A stretch of 64,000 bases of DNA from Halichoerus grypus (GCF_964656455.1 NC_135720.1:54958598-55022597); one strand, 5' to 3'; positions 1-12,085 are shown, counted from the stretch's first letter. Notes: a model not told the origin generated them from the sequence alone. Made by a program: numbers and translations.

Positions 1-74
1 AGAAATTAAATCCAAAATTAACTTTGGGAAATTAAATGCCCAAAGTCTAAGGCCAACAAAAGTAAAAATAAACA

Positions 75-261
75 GGGGTGCCTGGGTGGCTCAGTTGTTA
101 AGCGTCTGCCTTCAGCTCGGGTCATGATCCCAGAGTCCTGAGATCAAGCCCCGCATCAGGCTCCCTGCTCAGTGGGAAGCCTGCTTCTGCCTCTCCCACT
201 CCCCCTGCTTGTGTTCCCTCTCTCACTGTCTCTCTCTGTCAAATAAATAAAATTTTTTTTA
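75..261 (+). mobile_element. Carnivore tRNA-derived SINE
   Basis: This is a full-length element with a tRNA-like head, CT-rich middle and AAATAAATAAAA tail. A perfect 17-bp duplication, aaaagtaaaaataaaca, flanks it at 58-74 and 262-278. Confidence 0.95.
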
Positions 262-315
262 AAAAGTAAAAATAAACAAATGAGACTATATCAAACTAAA
301 AAGCTTCTGCATACC

Positions 316-316
<1 letters not shown>

Positions 317-356
<40 letters not shown>
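317..356 (+). repeat. (AC)20 microsatellite
   Basis: Twenty uninterrupted AC units lie inside the L1 fragment. The tract is probably length-polymorphic. Confidence 0.95.
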
Positions 357-357
<1 letters not shown>

Positions 358-700
358 AAAAACAAAAAAATCAACAAAATGAAATGGCAACCTACTGAGG
401 GGGAGAAAATATTTGTAAATCATTTATCTGATAAGGGGCTAATATCCAACATATACAAGGAATTCATATAACTCAGCTGCAAAAAACAAACCGATTGAAA
501 ATAGACAGAGGATCTGAATAGACATTTTTCCAAGACATACAGATGGCCAACAGATACATGGAAAGATGTTTAGCATCACTCATCATCAGGGAAGTGCAAA
601 TCAATACAACAATGAAATATCACCTCATACCTGTTAGAATTGCTATATCAAAAAGGTAAGAGATAACAAGTGTTGGCAAGGATATGGAAAAAAGGGAACT

Positions 701-897
701 TTTTTTTTTTAAGATTTTTATTTATTTATTTGACAGAGAGACACAGCGAAAAAGGAAACACAAGCAGGGGGAGCGGGAGAGGGAGAAGCAGGCCTCCCTC
801 CGAGCAGGGAGCCCGACGAGGGGCCCGATCCCAGGACCCTGGGATCACGACCTGAGCTGAAGGCAGACGCTTAATGACTGAGCCACCCAGGCGCCCC
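701..897 (-). mobile_element. Carnivore tRNA-derived SINE
   Basis: A minus-strand copy, with its A-tail read as Ts at the left and its head at the right. It is inserted in the L1 fragment and flanked by an aaaagggaactttt duplication. Confidence 0.95.
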
Positions 898-980
898 AAA
901 AGGGAACTTTTGTGCATTGTTGGAGAGAATGTAAATAGGTGCAACCACTATGGAAAATAGTATGGAGGTTCCTCAAAATG

Positions 981-1185
981 TTTTTTTTTTATTTTTTTTT
1001 TTAAGATTTTATTTATTTATTTGACAGATAGAGAGCACAAGTAGGCAGAGCTGCAGGCAGAGGGAGAAGAAGCAGCAGCCTCCCCACCGAGCAGGGAGTC
1101 CGATGCGGGGCTCGATCCCAGGACCCCGGGATTATGACCTGAGCTGAAGGCAGCCGCTTAACCGACTGAGCCACCCAGGCGCCCC
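981..1185 (-). mobile_element. Carnivore tRNA-derived SINE
   Basis: A minus-strand copy inserted in the same L1, with a long T-rich (A-tail) end and a tcaaaatg-like duplication on both sides. Confidence 0.93.
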
Positions 1186-1412
1186 TCAAAAATGTTTAAA
1201 TACACCTACCATATGATCCAGAAATTCTACTTCTGGGTATTTATCAGAAAAAAATGAAAACACTAATTCAAAAAGATATATGCAACCTCATGTTTACTGC
1301 AACATTATTTACAATAGCAAGGATAAGGAAACAACCTAAGTGTCCACCAACAAATGAATGTATAAAGAAAATGGGACACATACTATATGTTTATATTTAT
1401 ATATACATGGAA

Positions 1413-1594
1413 TTTTTTTTTTTAATATTTTATTTATTTATTTGAGAGAGAGAGAGCATGAGAGGGGGAGGGTCAGAGGGAGAAGCAGACTCCCGCTGAG
1501 CAGGGAGCCCGATGTGGGACTCGAACCTGGGACTCCAGGATCATGACCTGAGCCGAAGGCAGTCGCTTAACCAACTGAGCCACCCAGGCGCCCC
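1413..1594 (-). mobile_element. Carnivore tRNA-derived SINE
   Basis: A minus-strand copy in the L1, flanked by a tatacatggaat duplication. Confidence 0.95.
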
Positions 1595-1859
1595 TATACA
1601 TGGAATATTTTTGAGCCATAAAAAAGAAGAAAATCTTGCCATTTGCAAAAACATGGGTGGACTCTGAGGGCATTATGCTAAGTAAAATAAGTCAGATAAT
1701 AAAAGATAAATGTGGTGATCTCACATGTGGGATCTTAAAAAGCAAACAAACAAACAAAACCCCAAGCTCACAGATACAGAGAAGAGACTAGTAGTTGCCA
1801 GAGGCGGGGTGGGGATGAAATGAGTGAAGGAGGTCAGAAAGTATTTCCAGGGGCATCTG

Positions 1860-2057
1860 GGTGGCTCAGTTGTTAAGTGTCCAACTCTTGGTTTTGGCTC
1901 AAGGTTGTGATCTCAGGGCTGTGAGACTGATCCCCACATTGGGTTCCACACACAGCAGGGAGTCTGCTTGGGATTCTCTCTCCCTCCCTCTCCCTCTGCC
2001 CCTCCCCAACCCCCATGTTTTCTCTCTAAAATAAATAAATAAATAAATCTTAAAAGA
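1860..2057 (+). mobile_element. Carnivore SINE, older subfamily
   Basis: A plus-strand copy with the 'ccaactcttggttttggctc' variant of the body. The aaagtatttcca duplication lies at 1848-1859 and 2058-2069. Confidence 0.93.
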
Positions 2058-2504
2058 AAAGTATTTCCAATTATAAATTTCCAGTTATAAGATATATTTC
2101 CAGTTATAAAATAAGTAAGTCATGGAGGGAAAATGCCCAACGTCTTATAACTAGTTAGTGGCAAAGCTGGGACAAGATCACATTTCCTGTATTGAAAATA
2201 AGTGTTCTTTTTCACTACCTATATAATGCTATTTCCCAGAAGCCCAACTTTAAAATATTTTACAGATTAACACAGTAAATCTCTATAACTGATTAACTTG
2301 AATGAAGCTTTCCTCATAGTAAAGTTAGCTAACTTGCAAATCTGTCATCATAATATACTGTCAAAGCTGTAAGAATCTCTGATCAACTTGAAAAAAATAT
2401 GGTTATTTCTCTTCAATAAACTTATACTTTAAAAGACATGGGTGAGGCAACATCAATGACCTCCTCAAAAGACACATATACATATGTATATATATCTCCT
2501 CTAC

Positions 2505-2702
2505 AGAAGTACAGACCAATAGAATTTTATGCAATGGATAGAAACGTTCTACATTTGCACTGTCCACGGTGGTAGCTAGTAAGTAACTAATGAGGACTTA
2601 AGACACTGTTAGTGCAACTGAGGGCCAAATATTTTGTTTAATTTTTATTAAGTTAAATTTCAATAGCCACACAGGCTAGTGACTACCATCTTGGATACAC
2701 AG
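2505..2702. mobile_element. Ancient hAT-like DNA transposon remnant
   Basis: The pattern 'agaccaatagaa ... gttctacatttgcactgtcc ... caatagccacacaggctagtgac' matches a common non-autonomous mammalian DNA transposon. The same family recurs near 13.4 kb. I do not assign a subfamily. Confidence 0.45.
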
Positions 2703-3998
2703 TCTTAGAGTAAAGTCATAAAGATCTGAGAGGTACTTTGCAAAGAAGGTTTGGAAATAGATTACATCCCTATACTGTTCAGTCCTATTAATGTAAAATA
2801 ATTAACATAGAGTAATGACTATGAGATATTACATTATTTTGAAATGTTTTTATTAACTCCATGACTACCTTCATCTTCCAATCTATGTATCAGAGAGCAG
2901 GATATTATATGCCATGGGAGAAAACCTTTATGGCGGGTGCAAGGTTGGGCGAAGAATGAACAAACCCTCCTCCTCTAAAAAAAATCAGAGAATCTCTTCA
3001 AGTGCCCAGCCTGCTCCAATGATCACAGAAGGGTCACAAAGCCCCAGGGGATCTTTCCAGGCATGAAACAAGTTCCACAACTCAGCTCTAATTCTTTCAC
3101 TGGATGAATCACTGGATACACATAAGCCAAGGTCCCAGCTACACCAAATAACAATTTTTACATTACCACAAATTATACAACCAAAGAGAAAAGAAACACA
3201 TATAGTTTTAGGCAAGGGCTTCATTAATTTATGACTACATATGAATTTATGTGCCATATATGGATTTTCTAATACTTAAATACTTATCTAAAAATTATCT
3301 TTCAACTAGGGATATGGATTTTTTAACATCAAGAAAAATGTGGAGAAGGGCTCATTTTACTCATAGGGATATCATAATATTTCCCTGATTAGGTCATCAC
3401 CTTTTAGTAATACTGTTTTTAATTTCTATATTTTCATTAGCATACTTCCCTATACTCATTTTCTCCTGTATTCTCCATCCATTTGTTCAGCATATTTTAT
3501 TACCCTTGTTAGTAATTCTTCCTTTCTCTTACATGACCCTTTTCCCTTAGAATCTTTCTAACCCTCATCAAACCTAAACAGTATTTTGTAAATGAACTAT
3601 CTGCTGTTGAAAAAAGCACATTACATAGGGATTATTGGTCTCTAAATGCACTCAGTTCCCTCCTAGCTTTTTCACCTAGTTCTGTGAAGGCCCAAAGGGT
3701 CACAGATAAGAGAATATGTGGATGGCTCAACACAATCAGTTACTACCATAAATAAGTCAAGCATAAATCTTGCTGACAGTGGGAAGTCTGGACCAGGAAA
3801 TAATACCAAAAGAAATGCCATCTTCAAGTATAAAAACCCATGATTTGTGTATGTTCCAAGGGCAAATGATTTGCACGTGTTCCAGAGGCCCAGCATGTAG
3901 ACACTGTACATATCTGTATGTGTGTGCTGCTCAGCTTGCTTAAAAACAAACAGTAACTCAGGGCCAGCACTATCATAAACAGGTTTCTGAAAGGTTGT
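2703..3998. other. AT-rich intronic sequence, nothing recognised
   Basis: No repeat family, exon or motif stands out. Short open frames on the minus strand here have no protein-like features. Confidence 0.5.
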
Positions 3999-4001
3999 GT
4001 T

Positions 4002-4419
4002 TTTTTTTTTAAAGGTGTTTATTTTTCTTTTTTTAGGGGGGGGGGAGGACCAAAGGGAGGGGGAGAGAGAGAATACTAAGCAGGCTCCATGCCCAGTGCT
4101 GAGCCCGACATGGGACTCGATCTCATAACCCTGAGATCATGACCTGAGCCTGATAAATTAAGAGTTGACACTTAACCGGGGCGCCTGGGTGGCTCAGTCA
4201 TTAAGCGTCTGCTTTCGGCTCAGGTCATGATCCCAGGGTCCTGGGATCGAGCCCCACATCGGGCTCTCTGCTCAGCGGGAAGCCTGCTTCTTCCTCTCCC
4301 ACTCCCCCTGCTTATGTTCCCTCTCTCGCTGTGTCTCTCTCTGTCAAATAAATAAATAAAATCTTTAAAAAAAAAAAAAAAGAGTTGACACTTAACCGAC
4401 TGAGCCACCCAGGTGCCCC
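4002..4419 (-). mobile_element. Older carnivore SINE split by a younger SINE
   Basis: A minus-strand SINE whose head region (around 4160-4178) is interrupted and resumes at 4381 through 'cttaaccgactgagccaccc'. The interrupting element is listed separately. Confidence 0.9.
4179..4380 (+). mobile_element. Young carnivore SINE nested in an older SINE
   Basis: A full-length plus-strand copy inserted in the opposite orientation to its host SINE. The duplicated target, agagttgacacttaaccg, lies at about 4161-4178 and 4381-4398. Confidence 0.95.
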
Positions 4420-4689
4420 TAAAATGGTTTAATAAGGATGAGCATCTGATCAACTCAGAAGATCCTCTTCTTTCCTATCTGCATATGATGGTGGCAATGA
4501 GTGAAGTTATAGTAAGTCAAAGGCTTCTAACAGGATGAAATTACAAAGAAAATACAAAATATATACAAACATGTCAATATATCTATATATGTTTTCACAT
4601 CTAGCACTTATAAACTATTTTTGAAATTTATGGGAATTGGTAATATAAGCTGGAGTTTAATAAGATGGAATTCTTTGTAAACAAGAGGT

Positions 4690-4850
4690 AATGTATCAAG
4701 GTAGACCTAATCAGCAGCATGACTTTGGTCAAATTATTTACATTTTGTGTATATTAATAATACCTAACTGGGGTTGTTATAATGATTAGATGAGTTAATG
4801 TATGTCAACTGCTTAAAACAGTAGCTGCCATGTAGTAAATCTTATACTTG
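4690..4850 (+). mobile_element. MIR-like SINE remnant
   Basis: The order 'gactttggtcaaattatttac', 'ggttgttataatgattagatgag', 'gcttaaaacagtagctgcca' follows the MIR core and 3' part. It is strongly diverged. Confidence 0.5.
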
Positions 4851-4996
4851 ACCACACCAATATTAAAAGGGGACTTTGCATGGAAATGTGATAGCACTTT
4901 AAAAGTATTTATAAGTAATTGCTATTGCTTTTTTCCACCTCATCAAACATAGCACCTGTTCATTTTATAAAATATAGATAAGAAAAACAGAGGGTA

Positions 4997-5455
4997 GACA
5001 CTGAGCTGTGAGCTGTTCCAGGGTGTCTTTTGGAGTCAGCACCATGGAAAAAGACACCAAGACCAAAATCAAGAACTACTGGACTGCCCCTTCTGAGAGC
5101 CACTTCCCCAACCAGAACCAGACCAAGAAATGCTGGCAGGACCACCTGGACCTCCACCGCTGTGAGAAGATGGTGACCGATAAAGGCAGTGTTGTCTCCA
5201 CGTGTCAATTGTACCAGTGTGTGTACAAGTCCCTCTGCCCCATATCCTGGGTGTCAACCTAGGATGATCACCAAGCAGAAGGCACATTTCCTGGCAAGAC
5301 CTGAAGCGGGTCTACTCCACCTCTCCTCTGTCCTCCATCCTTCTCCCAGTGTTGTGAAGGCGGGAGAAGGTACATGGCGATCCCCACCCTGGGATCCTGA
5401 ATCACGGCTTAACTAATAATAAATACTTGCTGGAAATGTGTTTTAAAAACAAAAC
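4997..5455 (+). pseudogene. COX6B1: COX6B1 processed pseudogene
   Basis: The ATG at 5044 opens a frame closely matching cytochrome c oxidase subunit 6B1, the intermembrane-space subunit with paired CHCH cysteines. Shared stretches include TKIKNY, FPNQNQT, CW, LDLHRC and SLCP-SWV. The family's usual 86 codons fit exactly between 5044 and the final TGA at 5302-5304. A TGG codon has become TAG at 5260-5262, and the frame then continues as the normal C-terminus (AEGTFPGK). There are no introns. A 3' UTR with AATAAA and a short A-rich tail follow. The insertion is flanked by a 13-bp duplication, aaaacagagggta, at 4984-4996 and 5456-5468. This is a LINE-mediated retrocopy, dead through the nonsense change, and sits in LIN28B intron 2 on the opposite strand. 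Confidence 0.93.
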
Positions 5456-5623
5456 AAAACAGAGGGTAAAAATCACCTGAAATTCCATCATATCACTATT
5501 GCCTTTTTTTTTTTACGATTTTGTTACCTAATTTATTACAATAAATTTCCATTTTCTCATATGCATAGACAGATGGAGTTACAATATTTTTAAACGTTGA
5601 GACCCAACTATACCCAATTTTTC

Positions 5624-5822
5624 TTTTTTTAAGATTTTATTTATTTATTTATTTCACAGAGAGAGACACAGTGAGAGAGGGAACACAAGCAGGGGGAATG
5701 GGAGAGGGAGAAGCAGGCTTCCCGCTGAGCAGGGAGCCCAATGCAGGGCTCGATCCCAGGACCCCGGGATCATGATCTGAACCGAAGGCAGACGCTTAAC
5801 AACTGAGCCACCCAGGCACCCC
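5624..5822 (-). mobile_element. Carnivore tRNA-derived SINE
   Basis: A minus-strand copy with a tatacccaat duplication at both ends. Confidence 0.95.
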
Positions 5823-7870
5823 TATACCCAATGTTTTATACTCTACTACTTTTCATTTGGCAAGGTAACTAAATATCTTTCCTTTGCACTGAACACTTCG
5901 AATGCCAAATGTTCCCCCCTCCCACCCTTTTCCCAGGCATATTCTCATTTTTTGAAACTTGTATATTAAAAAACAGGGACAAAGCTGCTCTAGTTGAGCA
6001 GAATGGAGTTTGGCCTCCCCCCTCCCAGTGGTCCTCAAAGTACCCTGAAGGAAATCAAAGACACTTCTGAATACAGTTTAACAATCTAACTTTAAAAACA
6101 CCATTTTTAAAAAACTGGCTACATTACATGGGGGTTTATAATTTAACCAATCATCCAATAATAAACATTTAGTTGTTTCCAATTCTTTGTTTTTATAAAA
6201 AGTGCTTTGACAAAAATCTCTGTGTACATCCATTCCTATTCACAGGCTTTTGATGTGCATTGCCAAATTATACTGTAGAAACTTGCATCAGTATGTATCT
6301 CTGCCAGAGGTATAGGAGACTATTTCTCTCCAATTTCCACAACATCAAGTATTATCATTAAAATAGTATTAATAATAACTTGCCGAACTCTCATCTGTTA
6401 AGTGTTGCTTTAAACTTATATTTCTTTAGTTTCTGTATTTATACTTTTCTGAATTTCTACATCCCTGTCCTTTGCCTGTTTTTGACAAAGATGCTTGTTT
6501 TTTCTTACTAATACACAAGACTTCTTTATACTGCAAGGACATTAACCCTTTGTCTATGTGTTGTAAATAATTTTCTTACTTCATACTCTGCCTTTCAAAT
6601 TCCCAACAAGTTTCTCCAAGTGACTTAAGTCTGGTTAATGATACAGTTAATATGAAAAAGATCCACACATATTTAACTTATACATAATGTACTCACTTTA
6701 CTTAAATGTCTGAGACACCAATGTGTAAATAAATTGTACTTTATAAAATAAAAATATATTTGGAATAAGAGATTTCACTCATTATATAAACAGCCATCAT
6801 TACTTTTATAAGTAATAGGTAATCTATATATAAATTTGACTTTAAGTGTCAACATCAGTGAATGATTAATGATACTGGATTCTAAGAGGAAATGAACGAG
6901 CAAGAATAAATTAATTTTTCATACATGCAGCTGTAACATGACACAGCTGTGAAGTTTGAAGAGAAAAAGCAGTTAAATATAAACGGTGAAGGTCAAAAAA
7001 AATTTTAAATCACGAATAATAGCTTTATTATTATCTAGATTTTAACAATTAATTAAACTATTATGCTAACAGTAAAATTAGATGAAGTAAATCATCTAAT
7101 CCTAAATTATTTAGGTATATGTTCATTGTTAAGTATGCTCCCTGTTAAAATTTAACATTGAAAAATCTAAATAAAATGATAAAATGTTAATGAATTTTAC
7201 ATCCCTCTTTTAGCTTCACTTTATGCTTTAAGAATGAAATGTAGTCTCAGGATTTCAATTATATGATAGGTTTGAAGTCCACTGCAATGAACTTCAATCA
7301 TTTCTAGGTTTTTCCCTTATAGAGTTTTATAATGTGACACACTTCTTAAAATTACAGGCCATGAATTAGATATGTTAATTTTAATATTCTGTTATATTGT
7401 GGTTTGATCTGTATTACACATATCTAAAATTATTTTATATATGGTTAAAACAAATTAGGTATAGTGTATACCTTTTAACTTTTACAGTATAAAAAAGTTT
7501 AAAATAATCTTTCAACCAGTCAGGCTTCTCCAATAATGGAACCTTTTTCTCCTTAGTTTGTCATGGTGTATAAATAAGACATTTTTTTTTTTTCAAAGTC
7601 ATCTAAAGAAGACAACCTTATCAAATAGGCACAAGGGGAATAAATTAAGGATGAAAGGCTAGTGTTCTTTCCGATGAGCACCACCAATACCAATGGGGAT
7701 GCCAGGCATTTTAACCTGGAAGTACCAGCCTTCACTCATGTTCTCAGACTAATTTTTATAGGATGTGAACCCAGCCACACGCAGATTATAAATTCTAATT
7801 TCGATATGAGTATGAATATCTTACCATTACTAAATTCTACCCTCATCATTATTTTCTAATATTTTTAACA
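5823..7870. other. AT-rich intronic sequence, nothing recognised
   Basis: Apart from possible eroded L1-type segments near 6.1-6.6 kb, nothing could be assigned. No exon with splice support was found. Confidence 0.4.
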
Positions 7871-7873
7871 TTT

Positions 7874-7989
7874 TTCTTTTTTAAGATTTTATTTTTAAGT
7901 AATCTCTACACCCAATGTGGGGAGCTTGAACTTACAACCCTGACAACAAGAGGTGCATGCTCTACCGACTGAGCCAGCCAGGTGTCCCT
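7874..7989 (-). mobile_element. Short, older carnivore SINE subfamily
   Basis: A minus-strand copy with the compact body ('aagtaatctctacacccaatgtggggagctt ... ctctaccgactgagccagcc'). It lacks the CT-rich middle of the young copies and is diverged. Confidence 0.85.
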
Positions 7990-8660
7990 CATAATTATTT
8001 TCTACCACTGTCACCAAATGTCAAAGCTTCAACCTAAAAATACTTTATCATTTTAACAATCGGGTACATTTTGCAGCTTTCAGGATATCTTGAAGAAATA
8101 GTGCTGGTGGGTGTTACAAACTCTTGTTGATACTATATTATAATACATCATCCAACTGAGAAACTATGTATATAGATAATAGTTCAACTTTGTCAGTTTC
8201 AAGGATTCAAAATTTTTTATTCTTCTCTTCCCTTACTCCATCTCATCAGTAATAGATGCTTGTTAATTCTTCCTCCCAAATGTCTGTTATATCCTTCATA
8301 TTACAGCTTTTCCCTTTCTGAGAAAACAGCCTCAGAGACAACTATTGAAATGATCCTCTTCAAACAAGATAAAAACACAGAATAAAGTGTATGATGGTAC
8401 ATTAAGCAAATATTTTTTAAAGTTCAGAATACAAAATAGTAATTGTAACAATGTAAAAAAGTATATGGACAAATACTTTTAAGGAAAATATTTTGAATTA
8501 TATAGACAAGGTAAAATGTTCATTAAAATAATTTTTAGATATTTAATAATTTTAAAAGGCAATTGTATTGTCCACAAACACTAATTTCATCATACCATAA
8601 TCCAGTTCAGAAATCTACCTAAACTATATTCAAAATTGATCATTTAAAAACCATTCACCT

Positions 8661-8852
8661 GGGGTGCCTGGGTGGCTCAGTCAGGTGGGCATCCAACTCT
8701 TCATTTCGGCTCACGTCATGATCTCGTGGGCCGTGGGATCGAGCCCCACATCAGGCTCCACGCTCTGCAGGGAGTCCCCTTGAAGATTCTCTCTCCCTCT
8801 GCCCCTCCCCTCCCTCTCTCTCTAAAATCAACAAATCTTAAAAAAAAAAAAA
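8661..8852 (+). mobile_element. Carnivore SINE, older subfamily
   Basis: A plus-strand copy with the 'ccaactcttcatttcggctca' body and a 12-A tail. The flanks repeat an imperfect accattcacc. Confidence 0.92.
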
Positions 8853-9352
8853 CAACATTCACCAGTTGGTCTCTCCTCTCCTTACCTTTCCATCCTTCCA
8901 AAATTCTCTTATCATCCTTACTGTATCCCAACTACAAACTTATTAGAGCATAGAGCACTTCTAACAACACCTAACATTTGTCTTTGCCACCAAGCCTTTG
9001 ATGAATTTTCTTATCACTGTTAGAGACTAAGAAAGACAAAAGGAGCTCCGGACAGCCAGGGTTTGGTCTGTCACTATCACTCAGGTCTTGTGTCGCTGGG
9101 AGTTGGCTTGGCACTTAGAGCTATGCCAAGGTGTTCATAACATTTTATTTGAACATAAACAATTTCGGAGAACACCCCAAATTAGACAAGGCCACTCTGA
9201 CTTTATCTGAACAGAGACAAAAACAACACTGTCCAAACCAAGAAATGGTCAAACACTCCCCTTTTATGCTAATATGTCTGCTTCCTTACCAATTCTAGTT
9301 TTAGCACCACTATGTTCTTCCTGCCTTCTAGGTAAGAATTACTAGGATCCCT

Positions 9353-9530
9353 GGGGCGCCTGGGTGGCTCAGTCAGTTAAGTGGCTGCCTTCCACTCAGA
9401 TCATGATCCCAGCGTCCCAGGATCGAGTCCCGCATTGGACTCCCTGTTTAGTGGGGAGTCTGCTTCTCCCTCTGCTCCTCACCCTGTTCTTGTGCTCTCT
9501 CAAATAAATAAAATCTTTAAAAAAAAAAAA
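9353..9530 (+). mobile_element. Carnivore tRNA-derived SINE
   Basis: A plus-strand copy flanked by agaattactaggatccc and agaattattaggatccc, a duplication with one mismatch. Confidence 0.95.
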
Positions 9531-9789
9531 AGAATTATTAGGATCCCCAATAACAAAATTACTTCTGCTTTTGGACAGCATCAAACCCTTGCTTTCTTGA
9601 CCTTCCCCCAAATCATAAACCCAAATCCTAGAAGTCCTTTCTAACACCTTCTCACTGAGATGCTTCAAGGTTCCACATGATGTGCCATGTTCCTCAGTGC
9701 TACAAGTTAATAAATCCAATTTTGTTTGATTCAGATGTGTTCCTGATGGCATTTTTTTATATACGTTCATTATCAATAATACTATTAGC

Positions 9790-9986
9790 TTTTTTTTAAA
9801 AGATGTATTTATTTATTTTTAGAGAGAGAGAGAGCAGAGGGGAGAGGGAGAGGGAGAGAGAGTCTTAAACACAGTCCATGCGGAGTATGGAGCCTGACAC
9901 AGGGCTCGATCTCACCATCCTGAGATCACAACCTGAGCCCAAACCAAGAGTCAAACGCTAAACTGACTGCACCACCCAGGCGCTCC
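9790..9986 (-). mobile_element. Carnivore SINE, older copy
   Basis: A minus-strand, diverged copy with a purine-rich (gagaggga)n middle. The flanks share tactattag. Confidence 0.88.
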
Positions 9987-10069
9987 ATTACTATTAGTTT
10001 TTATAATGGTTTTCATTTTTATTTATTTTAATCTTATTCAAAAAAACATATCTAAAAAGCCTCTTTTTA

Positions 10070-10280
10070 GGGCCCTGGGTGGCTCAGTTGGTTAAGCAAC
10101 TGCTTTCGGTTCAGGTCGTGATCCCAGGGTCCTGGGATGTAGCCCCACATCATGCTCCCTGCTCAGCAGGGAGTCTGCTTCTCCCTCTCCCTCTGCCGCT
10201 CCCCCTGCCTGTGCTCTCCTGCTCTCTCCCTGTCAAATAAATAAATAAAAATCTTTTAAAGAATAAAAATAAAAAGAAAT
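10070..10280 (+). mobile_element. Carnivore tRNA-derived SINE
   Basis: A plus-strand copy with a slightly shortened head. The flanks repeat aaaaagcctcttttta and aaaaagtctcttttta. Confidence 0.93.
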
Positions 10281-10449
10281 AGTAAATAAAAAGTCTCTTT
10301 TTATTATCTAACACCAAGCTGTTTTTAGTTTCAGTATATACTCTTACAGTTCATACCATGTTTCATCCATTTAACTTACATGTTAAGTAATTTTTTCCAT
10401 CACAAGCGCATATACATTTGCTCCTTAATTCCATAAAAAGGTAAGTTCT

Positions 10450-10620
10450 GGGGTGCCTGGGTGGCTCAGTCAGTTAAGCGTCTGACTTCAGCTCAGGTCG
10501 TGATCTCAGGGTCCTGGGACCGAGACCCACAATGGATTCCATGCTCAGCAGGGAATCTGCTTCTCTCTGTCTGCCCCTCCCCCTACTCCCTCTCTCAAAT
10601 AAATATTTTTTTTAAAAAAA
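10450..10620 (+). mobile_element. Carnivore tRNA-derived SINE
   Basis: A plus-strand copy with an AAATAAATATTTTTTT-type tail. A short imperfect duplication (aaaggt) flanks it. Confidence 0.92.
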
Positions 10621-10629
10621 AGGTTCCTT

Positions 10630-10745
10630 AAGAGTACGGTAATTGTGATGTGCACTGAATAATGTATAAAATTATTGAAACATTTTATTGTACAACTGAA
10701 ACTTATATTAACACTGTTAACTATACTTCAATAATAAAAAAAATT
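10630..10745 (+). mobile_element. L1 3' end fragment
   Basis: The stretch 'ttgtacaactgaaacttatatt ... ttaactatacttcaataataaaaa' is the typical end of a carnivore or laurasiatherian L1. Confidence 0.7.
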
Positions 10746-10999
10746 ATAAGATTCATGTGGATCCAAATATTTATATCTTTGTATCACTACAAAGAAGGTT
10801 GTAGATTGTCATTAATTCCTTTTATTTACTGGTACTTTCCAAATTCTGTTCCTGGCTTCTTTTTTCAACTTTACATTTCCTTCTTTTATGATGCTTTCCA
10901 ACCTTACTTTCACTACCACCCAAATATGATGACTTCTATCTAAATCTATAACCATAATCCATACCTCTCTTCTAAGACCCACACAGATATCCAACTGGA

Positions 11000-12085
11000 T
11001 GGTCACAGGGCCCTCAATTTTCCCATTTCTAAAACAAAACTCAGTACCTGGTCCACCAAAACTGGATACTCCTTCTCCTCCTCTAACTTCCATCCTTGTG
11101 TCTCTCCCAACCACTCAAGCACCCAAGTCAGAAATCAAGTAGTGATTCATATTCTTCCTCTTCTCTCACCCTCCACAACCAACAGTTTACCAAGTCCTGA
11201 ATATTTCTGATATTTTTCTTAACATCTCTCATCTTCCAGTTTATAGCTAGTTACTACCTTAGTTAAGGCCCTCTCTACCTCTCCCGAACTGCAGTTCGCT
11301 TACCTCTCTCAAATCCATCTTCACCATCACACTGCAGCAGAAACCATCTAGAGTAACAATCTGTTCAAATTAGTTCCCTGCTTTAAATTCTTTAATGACT
11401 TAAAATCCACTAAAATCCTTCAATGGCTCCCCAGTGCCAGTAAGTTAAAGGCCCAACCTTCCTCCTCTTCCACCTCTTCAGCTGACTCTCTCACACTGTC
11501 CCCTCACCCTTCAGCCATAGTCAATGATCTGAAGTGTCCTAAAATATGCCAGGCACTGGGTATAGTGCTCCCTCTGTTGAGAATCACTTCCTCTAAATGT
11601 CTGACAAATATTCTGCTCTCATAAGCTCAGTTTAATATTCACCTCATATAAAATAGTTTTAACACTTTGACAAGTCAAGCATATTCTCCTTTCAGATTCC
11701 AATGTACAAGTTTTCCTGACAGCATTGAAATCACTTTAATAAAGGGATGCCTGGGTGGCTCAGTCAATTAAGCATCTGCCTACGGCTCAGGTCATGATCC
11801 CAGGGTCCTGGGATCAAGCCCCACATCGGGCTCTCTGCTCAGCGAGGAGCCTGCTTCTCCCTCTCACCCTGCTCGTGCACTTTCTCTCTCTCCTGCTCAT
11901 TCTCTCTCAAAATCTTTAAAAAATAAATAAATCACTTTAATATATTTCTGTATTTACAGTTTTTTCTCCTATTCTGAACTGCAAGGTCCTTGAAGACAGA
12001 ACCCATGACTTAATACAATTTGTATCCGAAGTAACTAACACTATGCCTGGCACAAAACAGAACCAAATACACAAGTAACTGATTT
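11000..12085 (+). mobile_element. Ancient LINE-like remnant (L2-type), split by a SINE
   Basis: A long CT-rich stretch includes 'aaatccttcaatggctccccagt'. A 3' part, 'gaactgcaaggtccttgaagacaga ... actatgcctggcac', resembles the L2-type 3' end. The SINE at 11744 lies within it. The family assignment is tentative. Confidence 0.35.
11744..11928 (+). mobile_element. Carnivore tRNA-derived SINE
   Basis: A plus-strand copy with an aaatcactttaat duplication on both sides. Confidence 0.95.

Larger units (their letters stand above)
1..1850 (+). mobile_element. L1 3' fragment split by nested SINEs
   Basis: The blocks between the SINEs read as the familiar mammalian L1 3' region. Landmarks include 'aaaagcttctgcata', 'catcactcatcatcagggaa', 'tgttggcaaggatatgg', 'tttacaatagcaagga' and 'ccatttgcaaaaacatgg'. 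They occur in order on the plus strand at about 1-57, 279-697, 898-980, 1186-1412 and 1595-1850. The L1 is old and interrupted by five SINEs. No intact ORF2 frame remains. Confidence 0.8.

Noticed and set aside
75..261. SINE heads as functional tRNA genes
   Set aside because: They keep remnants of tRNA A and B boxes but cannot form a full cloverleaf, and they are fused to the SINE body.
726..944. ORFs of the '[16 protein letters not shown]' and 'RGRSRLPSEQGARRGARSQDPGI' types throughout the window
   Set aside because: They are translations of the carnivore SINE in its two orientations, not genes.
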